A DNA stretch of 64,000 nucleotides from VXLM01 sp965242665 (GTDB lineage: Bacteria > Chloroflexota > Dehalococcoidia > Lucifugimonadales > VXLM01), in the NCBI GenBank assembly GCA_965242665.1, contig OZ251484.1, forward strand, positions 1,922,001 through 1,986,000, in the 5' to 3' direction. This document shows, piece by piece, positions 32,699 to 41,800 of the stretch. Made by a program: the position numbers and the translations under genes. The notes beneath the pieces are model-generated. The model did no database searches and was not told the DNA's origin. It saw only the letters and a program-made list of their open reading frames with translations. How positions within the stretch are numbered: position 1 is the first letter of the stretch; each line of letters opens with the position of its first letter.

Positions 32699-32728
32699 TT
32701 GACACGCGGGAGAGTTGGGTTTTACAAT
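32699..32728 (+). promoter_or_regulatory. Promoter of the DUF151 nuclease gene
   Basis: TTGACA (32699-32704), 18-base spacer, TACAAT (32723-32728), 28 bases upstream of the ATG with GGGAGG in between. Confidence 0.75.
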
Positions 32729-32756
32729 GATTCCAAGACAGATTGGGAGGCGTGTC

Positions 32757-33317
32757 ATGCTGGAAATGAGTATAGAAAGCATCAGAGTCAATTTGGTCAA
32801 CTACCAGCGCGTCGTCGTTCTGCGGGTCAAGGAGTCCAACCGCTACCTTCCCATTTGGATCGGTCCGGCAGAGGCCGACGCCATAGCGCAACGGCTCCAT
32901 GATTACAGTACTGCCCGCCCGATGACCCACGACTTGCTCAATTCGGTCATCTCCACTTTGGGTGCAACGGTCGATTGCATCATCGTGTCCGAGCTTGCCA
33001 ACGACACCTTCTACGCCAAGATCGTCTTGCAGTTGAACGGTGGGACCATGGAGATCGACTCCCGCCCCAGCGACGCCATCGCCCTTGCCGTCCGCGCGGA
33101 CGCTCCCATCTATGTCGTCGACGAGGTCGTCAACAAGGCTGGGGTCGAGATGGACGAAGAGACTGGCAAGCCGATCTTGCCGTCGGGGGATACGCCCGCC
33201 GAGCCGCGCCCTCTGGAGGCGGAGGAGCTCCAGCGTCTCTCTGCGTTTACCGATTTCGTCGACACCCTTGACATTGACGATCTCGGACAGGGGGAGAAGC
33301 CGCCGTCGGTCAAGTAG
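32757..33317 (+). CDS. DUF151 bifunctional nuclease family protein
   Basis: 186 residues from the ATG at 32757, seven bases after GGGAGG. The core VVVLRVKESNRYLPIWIGPAEADAIAQRL and SRPSDAIALAVRADAPIYVVDEVVNKAG are the DUF151 signature. Members of this family have been reported with RNase/DNase activity and many bacteria carry one copy. The acidic C-terminal 40 residues are outside the domain. It is a single gene with its own promoter, divergent from the lipoprotein leader. Confidence 0.85.
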   Translation: MLEMSIESIRVNLVNYQRVVVLRVKESNRYLPIWIGPAEADAIAQRLHDYSTARPMTHDLLNSVISTLGATVDCIIVSELANDTFYAKIVLQLNGGTMEIDSRPSDAIALAVRADAPIYVVDEVVNKAGVEMDEETGKPILPSGDTPAEPRPLEAEELQRLSAFTDFVDTLDIDDLGQGEKPPSVK

Positions 33318-33392
33318 CCCAAACTAGATCCGCCGGCTTGCCTTCCGCGCCTCTGTGCTTCCCCAGCGTGTATTCGCGCAGCCCTTGGCGCG

Positions 33393-33740
33393 TCATCGAT
33401 GCTTCCGGCCGCTCGTGTACAGCTGGGCCAGCGAATAGACGAGCAGCGCGACTCCGACCAACGCGACGATTAGGCCGATGCCTGCGATCCACCATATGCC
33501 GAGCGCAATGAGCAGGCAGGCCGCGATCGAGAAGGCGAACCAACGCCTTCGATCTTGGGGGCCTACTGACCGGTAGCCCCAGCCGACGATCGAGAGTATG
33601 CAAACCGCTAGTCCCCCCATGAGGGCCCAAAGATATGGGGATGCTGCCTCCGTGCCGCCGAACCATCCCGCCCAGCCTATGCCGAACAGGATGACTAGGA
33701 GCGCCACCCCGGCTGCAAGAGCGATCAGCGGGTAGCGCAT
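33393..33740 (-). CDS. Small four-helix membrane protein
   Basis: 115 residues from the ATG at 33740, overlapping the SDR stop by 16 bases. Four membrane helices: LIALAAGVALLVILFGIGWAGWF, YLWALMGGLAVCILSIVGWGY, WFAFSIAACLLIALGIWWIAG and IVALVGVALLVYSL. No family recognised. Last gene of the six-gene operon that starts near 38.8 kb. Probable envelope component of unknown function. Confidence 0.6.
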   Translation of the reverse strand: MRYPLIALAAGVALLVILFGIGWAGWFGGTEAASPYLWALMGGLAVCILSIVGWGYRSVGPQDRRRWFAFSIAACLLIALGIWWIAGIGLIVALVGVALLVYSLAQLYTSGRKHR

Positions 33741-34591
33741 GACTTCACTTCTCCATACCGCGTGCGCTCGATCTCGTCTTCGGATACGTTGCTGAAACCG
33801 CGTCGGTGCGCGCTCGGGCCCGGACCTCCGACCGTCAACCCGCCGTCGACCGTGATGCACTGTCCTGTGACATACCGCGCATCGTCCGAGCATAGGAACG
33901 CGATCGTGTTTGCAATGTCCGCGGGGACGCCTGGGATACGCAGCGGGACGACGGCCGCTACGTCCGGCTCGTAGGCCGGCCCCGCGCGCAGGCGCTCTTC
34001 TTCGGGCGGCAGCACCCGAGAGTCGATCAGGCCCGGAGCCACGGCGTTGCATGTGATCCCGTGCATGCCCAGCTCCACCGCCATATTCATGGACATTCGT
34101 ATCAACCCTGCCTTTGCGATTCCGTAGACGAGGTTGTATGGCTTCGCCCAAAAGGCGTGGACGCTCGCAATGCACACGATGCGCCCTCCTCGCCCCTGAT
34201 CGATCATCTCCCGAGCGGCCCGCTGACTCGCCATGAAGGGTCCCTTCAGAGCGTTCGCTATCTCGAAGTCCCAATCCTCGTCCGCTATATCCAAGAAGCT
34301 GTTCTTGATCGATGCGACCGCGTTGTTCACTAGGATGTCGATCCCGCCGTGCTCCGCGAGGAACTCGTCCATCATCCACTCGACGTCCGCGCGCTTGCCG
34401 ACGTTCGCCTCATGCCAACTCGCGCGCCTGCCCAAGCCTTCGACCGTGCGGATCGTCTCCTCTGCGTTCTCGTCGCGGACGATGTCGTTGATGCCGACGT
34501 CCGCCCCCTCCGATGCGAGCCGCAGGGCGATAGCCCGCCCAATCCCCCGCCTCGAACCAGTGATGAGCGCCTTCTTGCCCTGCAGTTTCAT
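33725..34591 (-). CDS. Short-chain dehydrogenase/reductase
   Basis: 288 residues from the ATG at 34591. Classical SDR: cofactor motif TGSRRGIG near the start, NNAV (NNAG position), catalytic serine in CIASVHAFWAK, and Tyr/Lys in YGIAKAG. NAD(P)H-dependent oxidoreductase. GAGGAGCGGACA before ATG. Start overlaps the molybdoenzyme stop as ATGA. Association with a xanthine-dehydrogenase-type enzyme suggests oxidation of a hydroxylated intermediate, but the substrate is unknown. Confidence 0.88.
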   Translation of the reverse strand: MKLQGKKALITGSRRGIGRAIALRLASEGADVGINDIVRDENAEETIRTVEGLGRRASWHEANVGKRADVEWMMDEFLAEHGGIDILVNNAVASIKNSFLDIADEDWDFEIANALKGPFMASQRAAREMIDQGRGGRIVCIASVHAFWAKPYNLVYGIAKAGLIRMSMNMAVELGMHGITCNAVAPGLIDSRVLPPEEERLRAGPAYEPDVAAVVPLRIPGVPADIANTIAFLCSDDARYVTGQCITVDGGLTVGGPGPSAHRRGFSNVSEDEIERTRYGEVKSCATR

Positions 34592-36855
34592 TGTCCGCTC
34601 CTCGCCTTCTCTCGGATTGCTTTCGACACTGCCTGCGGGTTCATCGGGAGCTCGGTCAACCGAACCCCAACTGCGTCGTGAATGGCGTTTGCGATAGCGG
34701 CCATGGGCGGAGAGATGTTCGCTTCCCCGACCCCTCGCACTCCAAAGGGGTGGCCGGGATTGGCGACTTCGACGAGCACCGTATCGATCATTGGGAGATC
34801 CAACGCTGTCGGCATTCGATAGTCGAGCAGGCTCGTGTTGAGCATTCTGCCGTCCTCGCTCATGAAATACTCCTCGTTGAGCGCCCAGCCGACGCCTTGT
34901 GCGGTTCCTCCTTGCATCTGCCCTTCGACGTAGCTCGGATGCACCGCGAATCCTACATCCTGGAACGCCGTGTACCGTAGGATGTCCACTTTGCCGGTAT
35001 CGGGGTCGACCTCGATGTCCACGATGTTCGCCGAGTACGACCCGCTCTGTCCGGTTGGATTCAGGTTGGCGCTGCCGGCGATGGGGCCTCCCGTATCCGG
35101 CAGCATGGCGGCGATCTCGCGGAATGACATACGAAGCTCGTCGTCCGCCGCGTGCTGGATCTCTCCGTCCACATACTGCACTTGGTCCGCAGGTACGTCC
35201 CATATCATGGCTGCGCGTTCTTTCAATTGCCGAATGATGTCTTTGGCGGCCTCGAAAGCGGCCCATCCCGACTTGAAGGCTACTCCGCTGCCCCCTGTGT
35301 TCGACGTGAAGCCGATGGTATCCGTGTCTCCGATGGTTGGGTTCACGTCCTCGGCTGGTATTCCGAGTGTTTCCGCGAGTTGCTGGGCGACGGCGGTTCG
35401 CGTCCCGCCGATATCGACGGAGCCTTCCACTAGGCTGACGGTGCCGTCGTGCAGGACGTTCGCGATGACGCTGGCTGGCCCGCTGTTGTTGCGGCAAAAC
35501 CCCATGGCGAACCCGCGCCCCTGGTTCTTTCCTTGCATTGGGGCGTTGTAGTGCGGATGTGAGCGTGCTGCTTCCATCACTTCTACGGCGCCGATGCGTC
35601 CGTTCATCACGCCGTCCGCGCGGCGGTCGCCCTCGCGTGCGGCGTTGAGCAGGCGAAACTCCACTGCGTCGATGCCAAGTGCCTGGGCGATCTCGTCGAT
35701 GACGCTTTCGGCGGCATATGCGACGATGGGCGCGCCTGGGGCGCGGTACGCTCGCGTGGACGGCTTGTTCGTGACGATGTCGTATCCGTCGATGCGCACG
35801 TTCTCGATGTTGTAGGGTGCGAAGATCGCGGCGCACGCAGGGGCGACCGGCGCGCCGCCGTATCCCCCGCCCTCCATGAAGAACCTCCCGTATGCGGCAG
35901 TGATGCGACCTTCATTGGTTACTCCGATCTTGACCGTCACTCGGCTCCCCGAGGTCGGACCCGTGGCCTCCAATACTTCCTCTCGAGACATGGTCATCTT
36001 CACCGGCCTGCCGGACTTCCTGGCCAGCAGGGCCGCCAGCGGTTCGAGGTATGGGGACAGCTTCCCTCCGAACCCGCCTCCGATCTCCATTGGCACAACC
36101 TTGATCCGCGATACTGGAATATCCAACAAACCTGCGACCGCGTCGCGGATGCCAAAGTGCCCTTGTGAACTGCACCAGATGGTCAACCGTCCGTCCGGCG
36201 ACCACGACGCCGCGCCGTTCTGAGGTTCGATGTACCCCTGATGCACGGTCTTGGTACGGAACTCCCGCTCGAAAACGCGGTCGGCCGATGCGAATCCCTT
36301 CTCGGTGTCGCCGATGATGTGGCGTTCCACGCTTGCGACGTTGGGCGAGTCGATTTCGGAGTCGGGGAGGGCGTTGGCCTCGTCCGCCCAGCCATCGTGC
36401 AGGGCTGGCGCGCCGGGTGCGATGGAGTCCTCGACGTTCGTGACGGATGGCAAGGGGTCGTATGCTACGGTGATGAGGTCGAGCGCCTCCTCCGCTGCGT
36501 GTGTGCTCGCGGCGGCAACCGCCGCAACTGGATGACCCTTGTACAGCGCAGTCCCCTGGGAGAGTACCGCGTCCGTACCTGCGCCGCCGCCACGCTGCAT
36601 CGGCCCTGCGGGCGGGAGGTCGCGTCCAGTTATCACGGCGTGGACGCCTGGGAGGCGTTCTGCGCGCGCTGTGTCGATCGACAGTATCCGCGCGTGTGCG
36701 TGGGGGCTGCGGAGCACCTTCCCATACAACAGGCCGTTCAATGCGATGTCCGCGCCGTACAGCGCCTGCCCAGTGACTTTCTCGACGCCGTCGTGACGCA
36801 CGGGGCGAGTGCCGACCACCTTGTATCGTGTCCTCGTAGTGCTGGATGTCGTCAT
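34588..36855 (-). CDS. Molybdopterin-dependent oxidoreductase large subunit (CoxL/XdhA-like)
   Basis: 755 residues from the ATG at 36855 (MTTSSTTRTR). Contains the molybdenum-binding subunit pattern of the xanthine oxidase family: RYKVVGTRPVRHDGVEKVTGQALYGADI at the N-terminus, GGGFGGKLSPYLE, AYRAPGAPIV and the late GVRGVGEANISPP with the catalytic glutamate. The loop is AYRAPGAP, not the CO-dehydrogenase AYRGAGR, so the substrate is more likely an aromatic or heterocycle. The FAD and 2Fe-2S subunits that normally partner it are not adjacent. It follows the exonuclease gene closely and couples to the SDR gene. Confidence 0.85.
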   Translation of the reverse strand: MTTSSTTRTRYKVVGTRPVRHDGVEKVTGQALYGADIALNGLLYGKVLRSPHAHARILSIDTARAERLPGVHAVITGRDLPPAGPMQRGGGAGTDAVLSQGTALYKGHPVAAVAAASTHAAEEALDLITVAYDPLPSVTNVEDSIAPGAPALHDGWADEANALPDSEIDSPNVASVERHIIGDTEKGFASADRVFEREFRTKTVHQGYIEPQNGAASWSPDGRLTIWCSSQGHFGIRDAVAGLLDIPVSRIKVVPMEIGGGFGGKLSPYLEPLAALLARKSGRPVKMTMSREEVLEATGPTSGSRVTVKIGVTNEGRITAAYGRFFMEGGGYGGAPVAPACAAIFAPYNIENVRIDGYDIVTNKPSTRAYRAPGAPIVAYAAESVIDEIAQALGIDAVEFRLLNAAREGDRRADGVMNGRIGAVEVMEAARSHPHYNAPMQGKNQGRGFAMGFCRNNSGPASVIANVLHDGTVSLVEGSVDIGGTRTAVAQQLAETLGIPAEDVNPTIGDTDTIGFTSNTGGSGVAFKSGWAAFEAAKDIIRQLKERAAMIWDVPADQVQYVDGEIQHAADDELRMSFREIAAMLPDTGGPIAGSANLNPTGQSGSYSANIVDIEVDPDTGKVDILRYTAFQDVGFAVHPSYVEGQMQGGTAQGVGWALNEEYFMSEDGRMLNTSLLDYRMPTALDLPMIDTVLVEVANPGHPFGVRGVGEANISPPMAAIANAIHDAVGVRLTELPMNPQAVSKAIREKARSGQ

Positions 36856-36866
36856 TCGATTCCCTG

Positions 36867-37742
36867 TTAGTCCTTCCATTTCGTTGGCGCGCTGATTAGT
36901 TGGTCGAAGCCCAACTCGCCGCAGATGCTCGAGAATGCGGTTCGACGGGCGCCGAGCCATTCGAGGTCGTCGAGTCCTTCTGTGATTGGCGCGTCGAGCC
37001 GCAGAGTCGCCAGCTCCTTGTAGAGGGGCAGTGCGCCGCGGGCGCTTGCGAGTCTCTCTCCCATGCTCTTTGCGCCTCGGGCTTTGACGTCCCAGAGCAG
37101 TGGATCGTCTGGGATCGCCTCGATGCGTCCGTACCGCGCCAGCACCGTGGACGAGCTCTTCGGCCCCCACCTTGGAACGCCCGGTATTCCGTCCGCGCTG
37201 TCCCCAACCAATGCCAAGTAGTCGGGAATGGACGAGGGCCCGACCCCAAACCGCTCGATGACCCTGGCTTCGTTCGTCACCTCGTTCTTGCGTCGGTCAA
37301 GGCAGACGATTTTGTCTTCCCGCACGACCTGCAGCAGATCCTTGTCCGGGGAGCAGATCACCACCTGATCGACGCGCGGGTCGTCCGCGAATCGGACTGC
37401 CGCGGTGGCGAGGGCGTCGTCCGCTTCGAAGTCGGTCATCGGCCATGTAACGACCCCCAGGGACTCAGTCCCGATCTCCGCGAGGTCGAACTGCGCGAGC
37501 AGCTCCTCTGGCACATTCTCTCCCGTCTTGTAGCCGTCGAAGAGACGGTTGCGGAACGATTCGATCACGTGATCGAAGGCAACCGCGACGTGTGTCACGT
37601 CGTCCTGGCGCAGCAGGAGAATGAGCGTCTGCAGGAGGCCGCGCACGGCCCCGACGCTGCGTCCGTCTGGGGCCGTGGCTGGAAATGCCCCGAAGTGGGC
37701 CCGGAACAGCTCGTATGTGCCGTCGACGAGGTGGACGTTCAT
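36867..37742 (-). CDS. 5'-3' exonuclease (FEN/PolI N-terminal superfamily)
   Basis: 291 residues from the ATG at 37742, overlapping the TIM-barrel stop by 4 bases. The PIN/FEN core is visible: VDGTYELFRAHF with the first metal-binding aspartate, DFEADDALAT, ICSPDKDLLQVV and LVGDSADGIPGVPRWGPKSS, the helix-hairpin-helix region. It cleaves 5' flaps or RNA primers. There is no polymerase domain, so it is a free-standing nuclease. Its position in a metabolic operon is odd and may just reflect gene packing. Confidence 0.88.
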   Translation of the reverse strand: MNVHLVDGTYELFRAHFGAFPATAPDGRSVGAVRGLLQTLILLLRQDDVTHVAVAFDHVIESFRNRLFDGYKTGENVPEELLAQFDLAEIGTESLGVVTWPMTDFEADDALATAAVRFADDPRVDQVVICSPDKDLLQVVREDKIVCLDRRKNEVTNEARVIERFGVGPSSIPDYLALVGDSADGIPGVPRWGPKSSSTVLARYGRIEAIPDDPLLWDVKARGAKSMGERLASARGALPLYKELATLRLDAPITEGLDDLEWLGARRTAFSSICGELGFDQLISAPTKWKD

Positions 37743-38581
37743 TGCTCGAAGTCTCCGATGGAGCGCAGGTAGCGGGCGTTTTCCTCGATGGCGGCCGCGG
37801 GGCCGCCGCGCACTCCCGCCGAGGCCTGGTGCACGGTTACGAACCCTTCGTATCCTATCGTCGTCAGCGCGTCCATGATGTGCGGGAAGTCGATTCCGCG
37901 ACCGTCCCAGATGGGGATCTGGTCGAACTCTACCCGGCCCGCGCTCCATGTGTCTACGGTCGTGTCCCCGCCGGGCTTGATGAGCTGGTTCTGCAGGTAC
38001 ACGTTCATCAAGTATGGTTCGAACATTCGTATCGTCTGGAGTCCGTAGTCCTCGCTGCAGAGCTGAAGGTTCGCAGGCTCGTAGATGATTCCGAAGTTGG
38101 GCCGGCCGACCTGTCGGATAACCTCGACCGAGCGGCGCGCCTGCTCGAACAGGCTTGCGCAGTGGCTCTGGTGCGCCAAGCGAATGTTCCGCTCTGCGGC
38201 CTCGTCTGCGGCGCGTCGGGCCCACGCGATATCCTCGTCCGTCTTCATGCAAATGCGGAGGAGGTCGCAGTCGAGCGCGTCCGCGAGGTCGAGGTACGGC
38301 GTGATGCGTCGCAGCGCGTCGGGCCCATGTTCGTCGTTCTCTGGAATGGGAAAATCTCCCGTGGCCATCGAGACCTCAAGGCCCAGCGACTGCAGGAAGG
38401 CGCGCTTTTGCCGGACGATCTCCAACGGCGTGTGCGTACCCGCCTGGGACGCCCTCATGCACACGGCGCGGAACCCGCTCCCCTGCGCCAGGCGCGCCAT
38501 GTCTTCCAAGGACATGACGGCCTTCCGTTTGTCGAACATGTCCTCTGCGACCCGCATCGAGACCGATAGCTTCATCGACAT
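37739..38581 (-). CDS. Sugar-phosphate isomerase/epimerase (xylose-isomerase-like TIM barrel)
   Basis: 280 residues from the ATG at 38581; a second ATG at 38575 is possible. AP-endonuclease-2/xylose-isomerase fold: LAQGSGFRAVCMRASQAG, DLLRICMKT, IRLAHQSHC, NFGIIYEPANLQLC and YEGFVTVHQASAGV, with metal-type Glu/His/Glu positions. Such enzymes isomerise sugars, inositols or hydroxypyruvate, but many are unassigned. Upstream neighbour is a small unknown gene, downstream the exonuclease with a 4-base overlap. Confidence 0.78.
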   Translation of the reverse strand: MSMKLSVSMRVAEDMFDKRKAVMSLEDMARLAQGSGFRAVCMRASQAGTHTPLEIVRQKRAFLQSLGLEVSMATGDFPIPENDEHGPDALRRITPYLDLADALDCDLLRICMKTDEDIAWARRAADEAAERNIRLAHQSHCASLFEQARRSVEVIRQVGRPNFGIIYEPANLQLCSEDYGLQTIRMFEPYLMNVYLQNQLIKPGGDTTVDTWSAGRVEFDQIPIWDGRGIDFPHIMDALTTIGYEGFVTVHQASAGVRGGPAAAIEENARYLRSIGDFEQ

Positions 38582-38599
38582 GACTTGCGTGGCGCCTCC

Positions 38600-38812
38600 C
38601 TATTCGATTACGCGGACGACGACCTGGAAGCGGCGCATGGCGCAGGACGCGCGCAGCTCTTGGAAGCTCACCACCTGTGCGCGCTTCCATCGCTGGCCGC
38701 CCTCCAGCATCTCCCCGACCGACGGCTCCGCCTGCCCGGCTGGGCGGTAGATCTGCCCCAGCGGTTCGCCGCCCTCCGACGAAAGGAACCACGATGCCCC
38801 GGTGTCTGTCAT
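38600..38812 (-). CDS. Small hypothetical protein
   Basis: 70 residues from the ATG at 38812 (MTDTGASWFL), preceded by AGGATGGA; earlier in-frame ATG codons exist at 38875 and 38830. GGEPLGQIYRPAGQAEPSVGEMLEGG and a basic-hydrophobic C-terminus RFQVVVRVIE. I do not recognise it. First gene of the six-gene operon ending at 33.4 kb. Confidence 0.5.
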   Translation of the reverse strand: MTDTGASWFLSSEGGEPLGQIYRPAGQAEPSVGEMLEGGQRWKRAQVVSFQELRASCAMRRFQVVVRVIE

Positions 38813-38831
38813 TCCATCCTGCTCCATCGAC

Positions 38832-38860
38832 ATTCTATCGCTCCCGCAAGATTCTGTCCC
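38832..38860 (-). promoter_or_regulatory. Putative promoter of the 38.8-33.4-kb operon
   Basis: Minus strand GGGACA (38860-38855), 17-base spacer, TAGAAT (38837-38832). The -35 is weak, the -10 good, and the start codon lies 19 bases downstream. Confidence 0.45.
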
Positions 38861-38887
38861 CGGCCTGCCCTCCAAGCATAAGCCTGC

Positions 38888-41800
38888 CTAGTCGTCCGAA
38901 TCGTCGTCGACGGGGGTGATGGTTACAATGTAGGACCCGGTGCTTCCATACGCGCCGTCTATCGCAAGGTAAGACGGCCCGGAACTCGGCGCTGTCCACC
39001 TTCGTGACTTTTGTCGCATTCCCCATACGGAGTCCCAATCGTATCCCACTATCGGATATCGGCTGCTGCCATCGTGCCGAACTCCGTCAGATGTGTAGAG
39101 GTGTTGATGGTAGTACTCAAGTGTTCCGATCATAGTCACTATTCGGTAGTTCTTGCCTTCTATAGCCTGGAACTGGAAGTAGTCGTAGTCGAAGTTGTCG
39201 TCCACATTTCCATGTATGACCTCTCCCAGTGATATGGAGGTAGCGGTCGCCGGGGTATCACCATGGTCGTCGCCACGTGGGATAACTGGAGTAATCCTGA
39301 GAGTGTAGGTTCCCGTCTTTCCCCCAAAGTTCTGGACCGCGAAGTAGTACGCATCGGAGCTTGGCGCTACCCAGAGCATCTGGGGACCGGTTGCCTCCCG
39401 GGTGCGAGACTTCCAACGCCCTCGAGTTAGTCCATCAGGATCATACAGTGTGACACTGGAAAACCCCAGCGACTCGTGGTTCACGGTTATGCGGTACTTC
39501 TGCCACTCTTCCGCCTGGAACGTGAAGTAGTCGTAGTCGAACATATAATCCAGTACACCACCGACAGACTCTCCTACAACTATACGGGTTGCCAGCCCCG
39601 CTTCGTCTGCGTGGTCGTCATCGAAGGGGACCTTGTCAAACGCGAACGCGCCGCCGTGCAGCCTTCGGTACACATCAAGGAACGCTTCCTTCTTGTCGGG
39701 CGGCGTGTGTTTCAGGAAGGCGCGGTATATTGCCTCTTCGGTGGCTCGCTGTCCCTGTCCGCGATTTTCCAGGTACTCTCTATGTGACAGGTATAACTCA
39801 CGCATAGCATCCGACATAGCCTCTTCACCAATTGTATAGAATATGTTGAAGAGGAAGTTTTCGCCCATATTATAGGTGCAACCACCCGGCCCCCAACCTC
39901 TGAAGAAGTGCTCCATTATATATTCGGAATGCCGTATATTCTCTCTACCATCGCTGGTGCAATACTCCATATCCATTGATACTTCATTCCTGCGATCGGC
40001 CATATTTTCGCCTATCAGATCGTTGAAGAAGGATTCAATTAACTGGGCCATACCCTCGTAAAACCATGGCGGCCCGAAGTGAGAATAGAAGTAATAATGA
40101 GCGGTCTCGTGAGGGACGCTCTTGACCTCCATATTCCATCTGTTCCTCGGCAATGTCATGTGTGTACGCCAATGGGCTCCACCAATTTCGGTGTCGACCG
40201 CTAGAATGATGTCAGTAGTCGGGAAGGGTACTTGCATGAAGTCTTCAGAGATGCGTGCAGTATCTTCGATGATCGTTAATAGATTTTCACCCAGAGGAAA
40301 AGTATCTTTCTGAATGATCCAGATATTGACATCGCCGGCCATGGGCAAGTGGACCGTACTAGTTGCTATGAAATGAGAACGAAGCAATTCGTTGTATAGG
40401 TTCATATTGTATCTGGCCACTCCGGAGAGAGCGACTACAAGAGCGGACTCTTCATCATTCAGTCCGTCCGTATACCATGGTTGGCTAGTCAGTCGACCAA
40501 GTGCATCTGGGGTTTGACTTGCAATATATCCTAGGGACTGAATAGTATAGAAGTGCAGATCGCTTTCCTGATTGTTCAAGGATGTGGCTAGGTTCCATGC
40601 CAATCTTGTATCTACGTTTGCAATACTCCCCAGTGCGTTGATAGCACGCCAATCTTCTTCGGTCACGCCGTCTGTGAACCATGGGAGATTTGCGACCACG
40701 CTTGCCAACTCCATGTCCGTGGACACGATATTGTATAGATAATGTAGTGCTTCCCTCTCATAAGTGGTCACGCCGTCGGTGAGCCAGGGGAGGTTTACGA
40801 CCACGCCTGCCAGATTTGCGTCCCTGGACACGATGATGTCCAGGGTAGCTAGTATGTTCATCTCCTCATTGGTCACGCCGTCTGTGAACCATGGAAGTGC
40901 TGCTAACACTTTTGCCAACTCAATGTCCTTGGGCATGATCTGGCCTAGGTAGAAAAGTGCGATGTGCTCATCCTCGGTAATGTCGTCGGTGAACCATGGA
41001 AGCCCGGCTACCGTGGTTGCCAACTCTGTGTCCGTGTTTGCGATGTTGTACAGAGTGTCGAGAGTCCATCGCTCATCCTCGGTAATGTCGTCGGTGAACC
41101 ATGGGAGGTCTGCGACCATGTTTGCCAATTCCGCGTCCGTGGTTGCGATGCGCTGTAGTGATTCGATGGTGAGTCGCTCCCCTGTGGTTATGTCGTCGGT
41201 GAACCATGGAAGGGCAGCTATCGTCTTTGCTAGATCTGCGGCCTCGGTAGCGATGTTGTACAGAGAGTCTAGCGACTGGCGCTCCTCTGTGGTTATGTCT
41301 TCGGTGAACCATGGAAGGTTTGCGACCGTTCTGGCTAGTTCGGGACTTGTAGACCAGATGCTACTCAGTATGGATATGCCGTCGTCCTGGTTGTCGGTTA
41401 CTGTGACTGGGAACCAGGGGGAATTTGCTATCAGACTTGCTAGACCTGCGTCGTTAGAAGCGAGTTGTCTGAGTGATTGGAGAGCGTATGTTTCCTCTGG
41501 AGTCACGCCGTCGGTGAACCATGGACGGGCTGCCAACATCTTCGCTAGGTCTGCGTCCGTGGATGCGAGGCGTTTGAAGGCGTCGAGGGCGTCCAGCTCC
41601 TCCTCAGTAATGTCGTTGGTGAACCATGGAAGGCTTGCCACGGTCTTTGCCAGACCCTGATCGTTAGATGCAATGTTGCTCAAGACGATGATTGCGTTCC
41701 GCTCCTCCCATCTGCCTTCATCGTCGGAAAACCATGTGATACCTGCCAGCATCTCTTCCAAGGCGGGGAGGCCTGTCACGAGTCTTGTCGCCTCAAGGGG

